Source of the DNA: an uncultured Spirochaetaceae bacterium | GTDB taxonomy: Bacteria; Spirochaetota; Spirochaetia; Treponematales; Treponemataceae | NCBI GenBank assembly: GCA_902772975.1 | Contig: CACYCX010000215.1 | Coordinates: 1 to 41,570 of the forward strand | Direction: 5' to 3' | DNA: 41,570 bases | Shown: piece after piece, positions 15,612-21,964 of the stretch | Numbering within the stretch: the first letter of the stretch is position 1 | How the letters are laid out: each line of letters begins with the position of its first letter | Notes under the pieces: model-generated | The model's input: the letters and a program-made list of their open reading frames with translations, nothing else | What the model was told of the DNA's origin: nothing | Databases searched by the model: none | Made by a program: the position numbers and the translations under genes

Positions 15612-18050
15612 ATGGTACAAGTCAAAAAGTTTTTTTCCTGCGCGCTCACCGCAGCTCTTTTAGTAACCACAAACTCCTCTAGCATTTTTGCTCAGGCAAA
15701 TCAGGAAACACAATCGCCGGGCATATATCCGACCGAAACAACCTTAACCCGCGGCCCGATGCCAAAAGAAAACCGCCCGTCAGTTGCGCTTGTACTGGCA
15801 GGCGGCGGCGCCAAAGGATTCGCCGAGCTTCCCATAATCAAGCTGCTTGAGGAATTAGACATTCCTATCGACATGATTGTCGGAACAAGCATAGGTTCGA
15901 TAATCGGCGGATTGTATTCAGCAGGCTATACCGCAGAAGAAATCGTAGCCGAATTTGAAAATGTTGACTGGGCGCCGCTTTTCAGCGACAAGGCCGTATC
16001 TCCGTTTGAAAATCAGTTAGGCACGCACAGCATTTACGCAAATTCCGCCGTGATCAATTTCGATAAAAAATTCAAGATGAAAATGGGGAAGGGCATTTCA
16101 AGCGGCCAGAATGTCTACCAGCTTTTCAAATCAAAAACGCTTAAATATCCGTCCGACATCAGCTTTGATGAACTGCCCGTACCATTCCGCGCCGTAACAT
16201 GCAACATGCTTACCGGGGAAGCCGTCATTCTTGATAAAGGAGACCTGGCAGAAGCAATGCGCGCCTCAATGAGCCTTCCGGCCGTATTTGAACCATTCGA
16301 AATGGACGGCTATTATTTTATGGATGGAGGACTGCGCTACAATCTGGCAATCAATGTGGCGCGGGATATGGGATACGACATAATAATCGCCATCGATATC
16401 TCGCAGGCCGTCCGCGCCAATCCTGAAGTCTTTGATGCAAATCCGTCTGTAGCAATCTTAAATACAATCACAATCGCCCAGCAAACCGCAACGCAGGCTT
16501 TATTAAAGGACGCAGACCTTGTAATTTCGCCTGACATTTCTCATTACGGGACAATGGATTTTAAAAAGGCGCGGACTATTTACGAGGAAGGAGTTACGGC
16601 CGCTCAAAAATACCGTGAGCAGCTGGTAGAATTACATAAAAAAATTTATCCTTCCGATTACGACTCAAGCGGCGCCCTGATTGTTAAACCAGTTACTTCT
16701 GAAAAAACAAATTCCGATAATTTCTATTCATCTAAAGGCTACATTCCCGTAAACGAAATCATTATCCATGGAGCAATGCCGCAGGATGAAAAATTCATCA
16801 GAAAGACATTTGCAAAAATATGCGGAAAGCCTTTTTATCAGGACAACCTGAACCAGTTTTTAAAAGACCTTTACAGCCTTGGAAACTATTCTTCAATCAG
16901 ACCAAAAATTATCCGGAAGGGTTCAGTCTATGCAATGGATTTATATCTTAAGCAGGTAAACCACGAAGGCATTAAGGTTTTAATGAACGTCGACATGCAG
17001 CAGACAGTAAGCTCATGCAGCACCACAATATTTAATTTTGGCGGTGAACTTCAGTTCCGCGGATTTACCGGACATAATTCTGTAATAGGACTTTCGGGAA
17101 AATGCCTTTCTGATTATGAGCTTGAAGCGTTTTATCTTCAGCCGCTGAATCCATATGTATTCGTAACTGCAAACGCTCATTATTTTGACGACCGTTATCC
17201 TTCGCTTTCAATTGAAGAAATTACTATTTCAGATTTTACGCGCTATCAGGAATTTGATACAGATATTTTTTTGGGACTCCGTTCTCATTTTGGCGGCACC
17301 GTAAAGCTTGGCGCTTTTTATGATGCAGCCAACAGCATCTGGTCAACGCTTTTGTATGACAGATATCTTCTGAATTATTTTTTATTCAGCAGTACGGAAC
17401 CTTCATTACTTGAGCCTGTCAGGGATCACTGCTTTGGTCCGGAAATTCAATACGCACTACATCTTACAGACCGCGCGGCCTTCAGTCACGAAGGCTTTTC
17501 GATTGAAGCAAAAACAAAGCTGCTCTTTCCAGTAAGCTCGCCGTCCGACTTTTCTGTAATATCAGACTGCAATACAGAGCTTGCAATCCCATTGGGGAAA
17601 AAAGCGTCACTGAATATGTACGGCTTTCTTGGCACTGACTTTTGTGAACGCCTTGACAAATCCCCTGCACTCTATTTTAGCGAAGGTTTTATGGATTACA
17701 ACAGAGTATTCTTTCCGCAGATTGCAGACAGAAGAAGGCATGGTCAGCATGCATTAATCGGTATGCTTGCACTTCAGCTTGAACCGTGGGACAGCCTTAC
17801 TATTATGGGTGGCAAAATCGTTTTACGAGTGCAGGGCTCGGTAGGAAATGTTACCCGTACCTGGCAGCAGATGTTTGAACCGCGCGGTGACGATTATTCT
17901 TGGTACCGGCTTTTATGGAATTCATGCGCAGGCATCGGCCTGATTTTGAAAAATGAATTTACAATTCTTCTGCGCGCCGGATTTGGTTCAAGCAACAATA
18001 CAGAATTCGCGCCGTTCTTTGCAATCGATATAGGTTCGATTAAATTCTAA
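15612..18050 (+). CDS. Patatin-like phospholipase with POTRA and outer-membrane barrel (type Vd-like)
   Basis: An 812-residue secreted protein. A signal peptide ends near SSSIFAQA (about residue 29). The patatin domain (about 55-345) has the oxyanion loop GGGAKG (64-69), nucleophile Ser93 in GTSIGS, and the Asp238 of the DGG motif, so the Ser-Asp dyad is complete. Residues about 375-455 look like one POTRA module (VNEIIIHGAMPQDEKFIRKT onward). The remaining 350 residues are beta-strand-rich and end FAPFFAIDIGSIKF, a barrel-type C-terminus with final Phe. This is the PlpD/FplA layout in which the barrel anchors or exports a phospholipase A. Likely roles are membrane-lipid turnover or action on host membranes. 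A bidirectional terminator follows. Confidence 0.88.
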   Translation: MVQVKKFFSCALTAALLVTTNSSSIFAQANQETQSPGIYPTETTLTRGPMPKENRPSVALVLAGGGAKGFAELPIIKLLEELDIPIDMIVGTSIGSIIGGLYSAGYTAEEIVAEFENVDWAPLFSDKAVSPFENQLGTHSIYANSAVINFDKKFKMKMGKGISSGQNVYQLFKSKTLKYPSDISFDELPVPFRAVTCNMLTGEAVILDKGDLAEAMRASMSLPAVFEPFEMDGYYFMDGGLRYNLAINVARDMGYDIIIAIDISQAVRANPEVFDANPSVAILNTITIAQQTATQALLKDADLVISPDISHYGTMDFKKARTIYEEGVTAAQKYREQLVELHKKIYPSDYDSSGALIVKPVTSEKTNSDNFYSSKGYIPVNEIIIHGAMPQDEKFIRKTFAKICGKPFYQDNLNQFLKDLYSLGNYSSIRPKIIRKGSVYAMDLYLKQVNHEGIKVLMNVDMQQTVSSCSTTIFNFGGELQFRGFTGHNSVIGLSGKCLSDYELEAFYLQPLNPYVFVTANAHYFDDRYPSLSIEEITISDFTRYQEFDTDIFLGLRSHFGGTVKLGAFYDAANSIWSTLLYDRYLLNYFLFSSTEPSLLEPVRDHCFGPEIQYALHLTDRAAFSHEGFSIEAKTKLLFPVSSPSDFSVISDCNTELAIPLGKKASLNMYGFLGTDFCERLDKSPALYFSEGFMDYNRVFFPQIADRRRHGQHALIGMLALQLEPWDSLTIMGGKIVLRVQGSVGNVTRTWQQMFEPRGDDYSWYRLLWNSCAGIGLILKNEFTILLRAGFGSSNNTEFAPFFAIDIGSIKF

Positions 18051-18056
18051 AAAAAT

Positions 18057-18103
18057 AAGCGCAGGAATCCCAGCATTTACTGAAATCACTGCGCTTTTTA
18101 TTT
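18057..18103. terminator. Bidirectional intrinsic terminator
   Basis: AAGCGCAG (18057-18064) pairs with CTGCGCTT (18089-18096), followed by a T-rich run on the plus strand. On the minus strand the same stem is followed by TTATTTTTTT. It lies between the convergent patatin and CBM48 genes and can serve both. Confidence 0.75.
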
Positions 18104-18125
18104 CGATGCAGAATGTCTGCTTGAA

Positions 18126-18446
18126 TTATTTGTCTGTGTATGTTACTACAACTGAGTTTTCTGCATTTGAATATGGAGCCGGAATATATTTATCAGCAGC
18201 CCAGTCGTTTTCCCAGCGGCAACCGTCTATAAGATAGCGGAACTGATATTCGCGGTCTGCATCCAAAGAAAGCTTTACAGAAAATGAACCGTCTTTTGCT
18301 TTCTTAAGCGGTGTTTCCGTGCTGCTCCAGCTGTTAAAATCGCCTGCAATATTGATTGTCTGGGCATCTTTTGCTGCATCCTTTTCTACGATGAAGGTTA
18401 CAGAACATCTTTTCTTGTCTTTTGAAAAAGTTTTCTTAAGAGCCAT
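18126..18446 (-). CDS. Stand-alone glycogen-binding (CBM48/AMPK-type) protein
   Basis: A 106-residue cytoplasmic protein made of a single CBM48-like beta-sandwich, the module that binds glycogen or starch in branching enzymes, isoamylases and AMP-activated kinases. The core signatures are INIAGDFNSWSSTETPLKKA and YQFRYLIDGCRWENDWAADK, with the aromatic and Asn positions expected of the module. No catalytic domain is attached, and no glycogen gene lies next to it. It may localise or regulate a glycogen enzyme through protein contacts, which is inference. A GAGAGGGA ribosome site precedes the ATG. It is divergent from metK across 182 bases. Confidence 0.82.
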   Translation of the reverse strand: MALKKTFSKDKKRCSVTFIVEKDAAKDAQTINIAGDFNSWSSTETPLKKAKDGSFSVKLSLDADREYQFRYLIDGCRWENDWAADKYIPAPYSNAENSVVVTYTDK

Positions 18447-18487
18447 TTTTTAATCCCTCTCAATTTTAAAACAATAATACAAGTTGC

Positions 18488-18517
18488 TTAAAACTTACCT
18501 TTAGTATACTATATAAT
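18488..18517 (+). promoter_or_regulatory. Possible metK promoter
   Basis: TTAAAA (18488-18493) and a perfect TATAAT (18512-18517) are 18 bases apart. Transcription from here would give a leader of about 105 bases before metK. The region is AT-rich, so the -35 match is weak. Confidence 0.4.
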
Positions 18518-18563
18518 CTGTTATTACGCAACTGCATAGTTTTTATGTTTTGCGCACACAAAA

Positions 18564-18598
18564 GAAAGGCGGGAGCGCTCGCTACATTCCTGCTTTTC
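18564..18598 (+). promoter_or_regulatory. Hairpin in the metK leader
   Basis: 18564-18574 can pair with 18588-18598 over 11 bp including two G-U pairs (GAAAGGCGGGA with TCCTGCTTTTC), followed by GAATATTTTTT. No plus-strand gene ends upstream, so this is not simply a neighbour's terminator. It could be an attenuator or other leader element; it matches no SAM riboswitch I can recognise. Confidence 0.4.
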
Positions 18599-18628
18599 GA
18601 ATATTTTTTACATTTTTAGGAGTAACAA

Positions 18629-19801
18629 ATGTCTAATGAACACTATTTGTTTACCTCAGAGTCTGTAAGCGAAGGTCATCCTGACAAAGTTTGCGATCAG
18701 ATTTCTGATGCTGTTCTGGACGCTTGTCTTGCTAAGGATCCTGAAAGTCATGTTGCCTGCGAGTGCTTTACGACGACGGGAATGGTCCTTGTTGGTGGAG
18801 AAATTTCTACCAAATTCAAAGAGCTTGACATCCAATCTATCGCCCGCGATGTTGCGCGGAAAATCGGCTACACAGATGCAGCCTACGGCCTGGATGCAGA
18901 TTCCATGGCAGTAATGAATGTCCTTCACACTCAGTCACCTGACATCAATCAGGGTGTTGTAGGAAAGGGACGCAAAGAGTTCAAGGGTCAGCAGGGAGCT
19001 GGAGATCAGGGAATGATGTTTGGTTTTGCATGTAACGAAACACCTGAACTTATGCCGGCACCAGTTATGTTCGCCCACAAGATTCTTCTCAATGCAGCTT
19101 CACTCCGCAAGAGCAAGAAAATCGACTGGATGAGACCTGACGCAAAGAGCCAGGTTACTATCGAATACGAAGGCCACAAGCCTGTTCGCATCGACACAAT
19201 CGTTGTTTCACAGCAGCACGATCCTGATGTTTCTGACAAGGTAATTCAGGATACAATCATCAACAAGGTTATCAAGCCTGTTCTTGAGCCAACAGGTCTT
19301 TTGGACAAAAAGACAAAGTATTATATCAACCCGACAGGACGCTTTGTAACAGGCGGCCCGCACGGAGATTCTGGTCTTACTGGACGCAAGATTATCGTTG
19401 ATACATACGGCGGTATGGGTCGTCACGGCGGCGGCGCATTCAGTGGAAAAGACCCGTCAAAGGTTGACCGCTCGGCAGCATATATGGCTCGCTACATTGC
19501 AAAAAATATTGTAGCAGCGGGCCTTGCAGAAAGAGCAGAAGTTCAGCTTGCATACGCAATCGGAGTTCCTTATCCGGTTTCTATCATGGTAGATACATTC
19601 GGAACAGGAAAGCTGCCTGATTCAGTTATCTCAAAGGCTGTAACAGAAACATTTGACTGCACTCCATCAGGAATCATTACTACACTTAAGCTTAAGCGCC
19701 CTGTTTATTCACCAACAGCAGCTTACGGTCACTTTGGCCGCAGCGAATTTGCATGGGAAAAGACAAACATGGCAACCGCACTTAAGAAAGCTGTAAAGTA
19801 A
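18629..19801 (+). CDS. metK: S-adenosylmethionine synthetase
   Basis: A 390-residue cytoplasmic enzyme that makes S-adenosylmethionine from methionine and ATP, full length for the family. Visible signatures include [20 protein letters not shown] near the N-terminus, [40 protein letters not shown] and the glycine-rich [20 protein letters not shown] loop. All domains look intact. An AGGAG site precedes the ATG. It is probably transcribed alone, from a leader of about 105 bases, and ends in a bidirectional terminator shared with the sod/DUF1848 operon. Confidence 0.97.
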   Translation: MSNEHYLFTSESVSEGHPDKVCDQISDAVLDACLAKDPESHVACECFTTTGMVLVGGEISTKFKELDIQSIARDVARKIGYTDAAYGLDADSMAVMNVLHTQSPDINQGVVGKGRKEFKGQQGAGDQGMMFGFACNETPELMPAPVMFAHKILLNAASLRKSKKIDWMRPDAKSQVTIEYEGHKPVRIDTIVVSQQHDPDVSDKVIQDTIINKVIKPVLEPTGLLDKKTKYYINPTGRFVTGGPHGDSGLTGRKIIVDTYGGMGRHGGGAFSGKDPSKVDRSAAYMARYIAKNIVAAGLAERAEVQLAYAIGVPYPVSIMVDTFGTGKLPDSVISKAVTETFDCTPSGIITTLKLKRPVYSPTAAYGHFGRSEFAWEKTNMATALKKAVK

Positions 19802-19825
19802 TACCAAAAATCGGAGAACCGTTAA

Positions 19826-19853
19826 AAACAAACTTACGACAGTAAGTTTGTTT
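19826..19853. repeat. Perfect 12-bp hairpin after metK
   Basis: AAACAAACTTAC (19826-19837), a GACA loop, then GTAAGTTTGTTT (19842-19853). It lacks a T-tract directly after it and precedes the real terminator by about 50 bases, so it may stabilise the 3' end of the metK transcript. Confidence 0.65.
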
Positions 19854-19903
19854 AGGCTCAACGAAAGAATGGCTGGGTGGCGAGACTAGCGAGCCACATA
19901 AGA

Positions 19904-19933
19904 AAAGCGTCCCAAACCGGGGCGCTTTTTTTT
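19904..19933. terminator. Bidirectional intrinsic terminator of metK and the sod operon
   Basis: AAGCGTCCC, an AAACC loop and GGGGCGCTT (one wobble pair), then eight T in a row on the plus strand counting the stem end. The minus strand has TTTTCTT after the same stem. It separates metK from the convergent DUF1848 gene. Confidence 0.8.
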
Positions 19934-20046
19934 ATGCCCGAAATCAGGCGGCTTATCACACTCAGGCCGCAAAACGCAATCACGCTTGATAGAGAAATCC
20001 AGCCTGTTATAGCAATCACGCCGGATGTTGCAAATCAAGCCGCAAT
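19934..20046. other. Short spacer with repeated GCAATCACGC
   Basis: This spacer between the terminator and the DUF1848 stop has the decamer GCAATCACGC twice, plus scattered partial copies (GCCGCAATC, CAGGCGGC, CAGGCCGC). A 38-codon plus-strand frame (19934-20050) spans it but has no ribosome site and no recognisable product. Confidence 0.4.
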
Positions 20047-20994
20047 CTAAAATTCAAGCTCCATCTGCGAATCGAGGGCGGTGTCGCGGAACAGCGACTG
20101 CGCCGCCTGGTGGAATATGTCGCCGCTCTCACTTGTTCCAAGAAGAAAGCTGGAGCCCTTATCATGGCGCGCGTAATTTTTGCGGACAAGCTCTGCATCG
20201 TAATTTGCATAGCAATATTTACACAGATGAGGGCAGCAGTTATAAGCGCCAATGTCGTGTGTGGGAAGGCAGGCGCAATGCTTTCTTAAAGCAGACCGCC
20301 CGATTTTTTTTAGCAGAACCGAGCCTGTTGTCTGTTCAATTATTTCGCGGCTTACGCATGCACCCGGAATCACGCCGCAATCTGAAAAATCAATTTCCTC
20401 GGCGCAGGTCTCCAATCTGAGATTTGTGTCACGCGCAATACTCGAAAAAGCACGCGCTATGAATTTCTGGTCTTCAACTGAAACTTCATTCACTTCAGGA
20501 AAATTGCGCTTTGTCTTTTCGTACAAATCAATAAAGCTTATTATACAACGGCCTGTATATTCTTTGAGCGCCTCGGCGTATTCCCGGAATTTCCTTATGT
20601 GAAGCGATGGCAAATATTTTTGCGAAATAAAAATCGGATCATACCGCCATGTAATGTTTTGCTTTCCAATCAGTTCACTTAGTTTTTTAAATGATTCTAT
20701 AACAGCGCCTTTTTCCGGCACATTCGGCTCGACATCTTTTTCGTAAGGTGTAATCGTCACAAAAAAATTTAGAGGAAACTTTTGTTTTAATTCAGGAATA
20801 TATTTTAAAATGGGCTCAGGATTTTTAGTGCAAAAAATAACGCAGTCTACTTTTTCCTTGGAAAGTTCGTACCGCGTTACCTGCGCTTTGTAATAAGGAT
20901 TTCTGACATCAACAAAGCCTTCCCTGACACGATTCATAAACCAGTCAGAATAGAAGGCTGCGATGTCAGTCCGCCCGCTTGCAAATATCAGCAT
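20047..20994 (-). CDS. DUF1848 protein with C-terminal radical-SAM-like cysteine motif
   Basis: A 315-residue protein of unknown function. The N-terminus (ASGRTDIAAFYSDWFMNRVR then VRNPYYKAQVTRYEL) matches the start typical of DUF1848. A motif YNCCPHLCKYCYANYD lies at 252-267, in which Cys254, Cys258 and Cys261 are spaced CX3CX2C, the 4Fe-4S ligand pattern of radical-SAM enzymes. Here it sits near the C-terminus rather than at the N-terminus, a known trait of the family. Further cysteines (197, 206, 213, 240, 242, 253) could bind a second cluster. It starts 3 bases after the superoxide dismutase stop, so the two are co-transcribed. A redox or Fe-S function is likely, but no reaction can be named. 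Confidence 0.82.
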   Translation of the reverse strand: MLIFASGRTDIAAFYSDWFMNRVREGFVDVRNPYYKAQVTRYELSKEKVDCVIFCTKNPEPILKYIPELKQKFPLNFFVTITPYEKDVEPNVPEKGAVIESFKKLSELIGKQNITWRYDPIFISQKYLPSLHIRKFREYAEALKEYTGRCIISFIDLYEKTKRNFPEVNEVSVEDQKFIARAFSSIARDTNLRLETCAEEIDFSDCGVIPGACVSREIIEQTTGSVLLKKIGRSALRKHCACLPTHDIGAYNCCPHLCKYCYANYDAELVRKNYARHDKGSSFLLGTSESGDIFHQAAQSLFRDTALDSQMELEF

Positions 20995-20997
20995 AAA

Positions 20998-21615
20998 TTA
21001 TTTTACTGCTTCTTCATATAATTTTGAAACTGCATTCCAGTTAACTGCATTGAAAAGTTCCTTTATGTAAGAAGCGCGGAGATTCTTGTACTTAAGGTAA
21101 TATGCGTGCTCCCAGACATCGATACAGAAAATCGGCTTGTTTCCTGTTCCAAGGCTTATCGGGTTATCCTGATTTGCGCTCTGAGAAAGGACAAGGTCGC
21201 CTGATTTTGTTACAGAAAGCCATGCCCAGCCTGAACCAAATTGAGTCAGCGCAAGGTTACTGATTTTTTCCTTGAACTCATCAAAGTTTCCGAAAGCATC
21301 ATTAATTTTTTCGGCAAGAATTCCTGCAGGGCTTCCACCGGCATTTGGAGCAAGAGTAGAAAAATACAAATTGTGATTATAATAACCGCCGCCGTTATTC
21401 CTAAGTCCGTTCCGTAATGCAGTATCCTGAACAGAATCAAGCGATGAAAGAATTTCTTCCGCACTCTTTCCTGAAAGTCCAGCTTTTTCCGCAAGCTCAT
21501 TAAATGTCTTTGTATAAGTTGCGTGGTGCTTTGAATAATGAATCTCAACTGTAAGTGCATCGATTACCGGTTCCAGTGCATCATATGCGTAAGGCAATTT
21601 GTACTGTTCTAACAT
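20998..21615 (-). CDS. sodA: Superoxide dismutase, Mn-type signature
   Basis: A 205-residue cytoplasmic enzyme of the Fe/Mn family that converts superoxide to oxygen and hydrogen peroxide. The metal ligands His26 (EIHYSKHH), His81 (YYNHNLYF), Asp166 and His170 (DVWEHAYYLKYKN) are all present. Gly at position 77 and Gln149 in SANQDNP match the pattern of Mn-specific enzymes, whereas Fe enzymes carry Gln at the first position and Ala at the second. Metal choice cannot be proved from sequence, and the enzyme may be cambialistic. A strong AGGAGGAG site precedes the ATG. It fits oxygen defence in an anaerobe and shares an operon with the DUF1848 gene. Confidence 0.95.
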   Translation of the reverse strand: MLEQYKLPYAYDALEPVIDALTVEIHYSKHHATYTKTFNELAEKAGLSGKSAEEILSSLDSVQDTALRNGLRNNGGGYYNHNLYFSTLAPNAGGSPAGILAEKINDAFGNFDEFKEKISNLALTQFGSGWAWLSVTKSGDLVLSQSANQDNPISLGTGNKPIFCIDVWEHAYYLKYKNLRASYIKELFNAVNWNAVSKLYEEAVK

Positions 21616-21715
21616 ATCTCCTCCTAAAACTCCGCGTTAGCGGATACGCATTTAGTATTACCGATTAATCACAAATCGTCAAATCATTTTAACATAGATT
21701 TAATTTTTAGCCGCA

Positions 21716-21744
21716 ATGACAAAATCAGAATATTTATTTATAAT
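21716..21744 (+). promoter_or_regulatory. Strong leaderless promoter before the acetyltransferase remnant
   Basis: ATGACA (21716-21721, 5 of 6 to the -35 consensus) and a perfect TATAAT (21739-21744) are 17 bases apart. The ATG follows after 6 bases, so transcription would start on the ATG itself. No Shine-Dalgarno sequence is present. Confidence 0.6.
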
Positions 21745-21750
21745 TCCAGA

Positions 21751-21871
21751 ATGTTAAATCACGGCGGAACAAAAAAGTTAGAAACAGAACGGCTCATCAT
21801 CAGGCAATTCAAAATTGAAGATTATGTTCAGATGTACAATAACTGGGCAAACGATGATAAAAACAATCCCA
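21751..21871 (+). pseudogene. GNAT acetyltransferase, N-terminal remnant
   Basis: The first 40 codons read LETERLIIRQFKIEDYVQMY then NNWANDD, the typical start of a RimJ/RimL-like GNAT N-acetyltransferase. The acetyl-CoA-binding core and the rest of the roughly 170-residue fold are missing. Beyond about 21871 the frame (open to 22026) has no family resemblance and runs through the terminator into the end of the giant gene on the other strand. The promoter is preserved, so a short peptide may still be made. Confidence 0.7.
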
Positions 21872-21909
21872 AATCAGGCCGGGTTATGCAGAAAATCGAC
21901 AGACAAACT

Positions 21910-21954
21910 GGCAGACGGAATAAACAATTAAGCTTGTTCCATCTGCCTTTTTTT
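21910..21954 (+). terminator. Intrinsic terminator, plus strand
   Basis: GGCAGACGGAA at 21910-21920 pairs with TTCCATCTGCC ending at 21947 (one mismatch, with CAA/TTG extending the stem inward), followed by seven T. It is probably the original terminator of the truncated acetyltransferase gene. Confidence 0.75.
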
Positions 21955-21964
21955 ATGAATACAC

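Noticed and set aside
18520-18628. Known SAM riboswitch class in the metK leader
   Set aside because: No conserved SAM-I four-way junction, SAM-II or SMK core could be recognised; only a hairpin was reported.
19934-20050. 38-codon plus-strand frame after the metK terminator
   Set aside because: It begins inside the terminator's T-tract, has no ribosome site and no recognisable product.
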